In this document: piece after piece, positions 60,701 through 64,000 of the stretch
Layout: the number at the start of each line of letters is the position of its first letter
Position numbering within the stretch: the first letter of the stretch is position 1
Assembly (NCBI GenBank): GCA_963969595.1
Contig: OZ018416.1
Span: forward strand, 10,556,065-10,620,064
From: Neckera pumila
Taxonomy: Eukaryota; Streptophyta; Bryopsida; Hypnales; Neckeraceae
DNA: 64,000 bases
Direction: 5' to 3'
The notes under the pieces: model-generated
Told to the model about the DNA's origin: nothing
Database searches by the model: none
What the model saw: the letters and a program-made list of their open reading frames with translations, nothing else
Made by a program: the position numbers and the translations under genes

Positions 60701-63700
60701 TATTCCCGTTCAAGGACCAGTTTCAATTTTACCTGGAAATCATGAATAGACCCACATCAGAACGCGTGGTTTGGAAAGCTTCCACACGATCCTTTGCGGA
60801 CTTATGACTTGGCATGTCTAGCCGCTGGTCAGTGACTTGCTTAGCCCCTCCAACACGAACAGCCTTTGAAGCTTTAAAATCCTGCACCAGTTTGTTGTAG
60901 TCTGCCTCTGATGTGCTTGCACGAGAATCCGGGATGTGAAGACTCCTCCGTGTGGCAAGCCTCCTATCACCTGCGATGAGGTTTTGAGACAACCCACAAG
61001 CTCTCCAGCATGAAGACAGAGTCGCACACATTTAAGCAAAATGCAGGAAGCACAATGAAAAATTCAACATTACCCCAAGACCCCCAAACAGAAGTAGGCA
61101 AAGCTTTGATTTTGATCAAACTACAGGACAGCTCATCAGATAACTGGATAGAATAGCACTACAAGATACACACTGTCAGGCCACTCTAACAAGTATGATA
61201 AGAGGATTACCTGAAGATTCAAAATCGAGGCTGCAGTAATTCGTCCCTTTCCCATTATCATCCATGACCACCTTATCCAATTTTCTTGATGAAGGTAGCT
61301 TAAGATCATCTCTCAGGAGAAAATCTCGTTTGGTAGCAGAATCTAAATGAAGAGCGTCCATTCGCTCTTGAAGAGTCGTTCGACAATTTTTAGCATCCAC
61401 TGAAATACCCTTATTCCTCTTTTTCTTGCGAGTGAAGTCAATTGTCCCTGGCTTTAGATCCTCCACAACCAAACCATCAACTGCTGTAGGTGCCGAGAGG
61501 AATTTAAAGTGACTATCAATGCTAGAACCAGATGGACCCACTGCTCTTAAGGGAATCTGCACACTAGTCCAATCTATGTGAGGAAGGGCCAAGCCCTCCA
61601 AATTTGTATTCACGACGTTTGTTGTACTAGAACTTGAGGCTAAAGGAGAAGATGAATCTAAATTGCTTCTACAAGAGTTGGACAGAACCATGTGAGGAGA
61701 ACTATCAATTGCTTTCAAGGCAGCTTGAGCATAGCTCCTAGAAGGTGGTGTTGGGTTCTTGATGTTTGAATTTTGAGATTCATCTACAGAAGCCCTATCA
61801 AATGTCTCGGGAGGAGAATGAACAAATCCAACAGACTGTGAATGTCCCCAGACAACGTTCCCAGCCGCGACTTTGCTGGAATTCTTAGATTGAGCATGCA
61901 AGCTAAGTTCGGGCCAAAAGTTCTCAGGATCGTCCCTGATGTTTTCAGAACCCTGAATTACAGGCATGGGATTCTCTTCTGTCTCAGCCAACAAATTTGC
62001 GGATCCCCCAGGAGTAGAATCACCAGAAACAGGTCTCGACTGTCGGTAACGAGAGAGAACTGTAAGGGCAACATCAGAAATGCCGCAACAATTTGCCAGA
62101 TTGACATCCTCCAGCTGCCAAGCAAACAAGAACAGTTCAACGGAATCACAGAATGCTTCATTATGACCAAAAATCCAGCATCTGAGAGAGAAAAATGAAA
62201 CTCTCTTCCTCTGTCAACTAAATAACTTAATCAGTTCGAGAAAATACTGAGAACAGCTTAGACAAACATCAACAAGAAGCAACAGGAGGTTACTTTACCC
62301 TCGAATGTAGAACACAAAGTGCATTCACATCCACATCAGTCAAGAAACCACAGCTCCTGAAGTCCACAAATTCTAGTGACCGCCGATGGTACCACTTGCT
62401 ATCTAGCTTGCCGCCTGCTGCAGCTTCTAAAATGGGTAAGAATCTCTTCACTTTAGCACCTGAGCACAACACAAACAAACCAAAATATAAATTTAATCAA
62501 ATCTGTTTCAAACCCAACAACGAGCAAGCACTGGGCTTCAAAAAAAGGAAGAATCCAGGTCTCAATAGCAAATAAGAACATACATAGCTGAAACATTGCT
62601 TGTACAAGTCAAATAGGTTGAGAGTAATGTGGATAACTAGATAGAATTCAACTCATCAATAGGTTTCTATGCCATGAACATGTAAGCAGAAACTAGCAGA
62701 TCATCTTCGTAATCATGCAATTGCGAATCATAGATACCCAAACAACCCTTTCACCATAGAGAGTAATAAAGCAATGTTTTATTATGAGCATACGAAGAAA
62801 TCTTACTGCAGCGCCTGAAACTTAAGGACTTCAGATTCCTATGAGAAGCCACCTATAAACCACAAAAACAAACATAGGTCATGTATTGGACATAGCCTGC
62901 TCAGATGACAATACAGACTAGACAAGGCATTTGCAATAATCGAATCTCCACAGAAACAGAATACGGTGTCTTCAACAGCAGTAAAAAACACCATGAATCA
63001 GCCACCATTCCATACACATAATGTTTCATATGTTAAACATCAGTCATTAGTATAAGAGCACATATAGGTTCTCTATTCATAAGCACTGCAAAGATAAGTG
63101 GTACATACGAAGCCTTGCAACGCTGCAGGGGTCAAATCAGGGGGCAGCACAAGCAGCTGAACTGAATCCCTTATAATCTTCACCACTCCATCAAATTCCT
63201 TGGATACCTGGCAAAGAAACAAGACATCAGTTTTCAAACTTAAAAAGTGCAAGATAAGACACAAACACACAGACCACATGGAAAATTACAAATGGCCTAC
63301 AAACTACAATCTCAACGAGAATCAACTACAATAAAAATATGACATACAGTTGAACCGACTCCTAGTAGAGTTCTAAAATGTCACGAACAATGCTTGAAAC
63401 CAGCAAATTTTATAAGCTAAAAACAATCTGAAATGATACACGCATGATAATCTTATATCCTTTCAGCTCAAAACACACATACGGATACACTCAGCACTCT
63501 CAGCGGGTTACAAGGTTATGTGCTGAGAAACAGTTCTTGTGCTACCGCCACGGAGTCAGGTTCTAGTTAATAAATACCACAATGCATTAAGCAGCCGGGA
63601 GAAAATCTAATTTGCTGGTGCAAACGAAGATGAGACAACGGCTTTAATTTACATTATTACTTACTGACTGACTATCTTCGAGACCGTTGTCCACAACTCT

Positions 63701-63954
63701 CAAATATCATTAAAGAACACCAATACCCTGTGTATTTTCTCCTCGGTCTTCTCTGAATCAGCACAGCCCGATTCAACAGCAAGTGCAGCTGCAAAAGTCT
63801 TCGTCTTCTTATTACAGGAGAAATACGTGCACACGTGTCACACTAAGAAATGCACCAAGTTTACTGCGCAAGTGCAGATATCCTTATGGTCGAATTCTTC
63901 CAAGTTTGTATAGTCAATTCCAATATCCTTGACTCCAACGCGATGAACGCACAT
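57716..63954 (-). CDS. Large LRR (RNI-like) protein with long low-complexity insert; 5' end uncertain
   Basis: Leucine-rich-repeat protein of the amino-acid-transporter/F-box-LRR (RNI-like) kind; I do not recognise a named family member. Exons in transcript order: 63954-63865, 63798-63727, 63207-63109, 62852-62807, 62459-62299, 62114-61211, 60970-60733, 60329-60087, 59970-59889, 59753-59547, 59156-59036, 58611-58392, 58272-58143, 57895-57716, giving about 930 aa with consistent phases. Repeats occur before the insert (LEFVDFRSCGFLTD, LEDVNLANCCGISD) and after it (LRSVSVAGCSDVTD, LVSLDISRCSGVTS, LQTLNLSNCKKLI, LQNVNVYGC). Residues about 180-622 are Ser/Asp/Lys-rich and low in hydrophobics, with basic clusters (RKKKRNK, GKRNGKK) that could target the nucleus. 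No clear F-box was seen. The first two exons are tentative: the ATG at 63954 follows an in-frame stop, but an upstream exon outside the window cannot be excluded. Confidence 0.82.
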
Positions 63955-64000
63955 AGATGTTGGACACACAGACGCTACTTAAATTTGAAAGTCTCCAAGA

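Noticed and set aside
1..64000. CRISPR arrays, rRNA, tRNA and retroelement polyproteins
   Set aside because: No regularly spaced repeats with unique spacers, no tRNA arms, and no reverse transcriptase or integrase motifs were seen in any frame.

Overview
The window is plant nuclear DNA. Six multi-exon protein genes with GT-AG introns sit in AT-rich, repeat-filled DNA at roughly one gene per 10 kb. The proteins are typical of land plants. Moderate introns, low gene density and very AT-rich spacers would suit a bryophyte or another seed-free plant, but nothing seen here fixes the species. No prokaryotic, organellar or viral genes were recognised, and no tRNA or rRNA.

Layout. 1-7500 is a spacer with microsatellites, foldback elements and a degenerate ~230 bp repeat cluster at 6.2-7.3 kb. 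8299-12951 (+) encodes the dihydrolipoamide acetyltransferase (E2) subunit of the mitochondrial pyruvate dehydrogenase complex. 12952-16457 is a spacer with a pogo-type MITE and a 737 bp foldback. 16458-21073 (-) is an APCB1-like membrane-anchored aspartic protease. 21.9-28.0 kb is a repeat-rich spacer. 28147-39877 (+) is a second APCB1-like protease, divergent from the first, with the same intron phases at all eight positions but a shorter N-terminus and introns swollen by foldback elements. 40968-44780 (-) is a UBAC2-like rhomboid/UBA protein. 45-52.7 kb is a spacer. 53667-55633 (+) is a phospholipase A2 family protein ending in an in-frame duplication. 57716-63954 (-) is a large LRR (RNI-like) protein with a long low-complexity insert; its 5' end lies close to the window edge and may continue beyond it.

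Gene models were built by hand by joining exons whose phases agree; every CDS stays open through all junctions. The genes look like unrelated housekeeping or regulatory loci, not a cluster acting together, except that the two proteases are evidently an inverted duplicate pair.

The most noteworthy structure is the repeat content: at least nine families of short inverted-repeat elements, several with two or three copies in the window, one nested inside another, and seven or more lying in the introns of the second protease. I saw no convincing undescribed biological system. The best candidates for follow-up are the 737 bp long foldback, the ~840 bp composite element at 36.0-36.9 kb, the protease pair and the duplicated C-terminus of the phospholipase.
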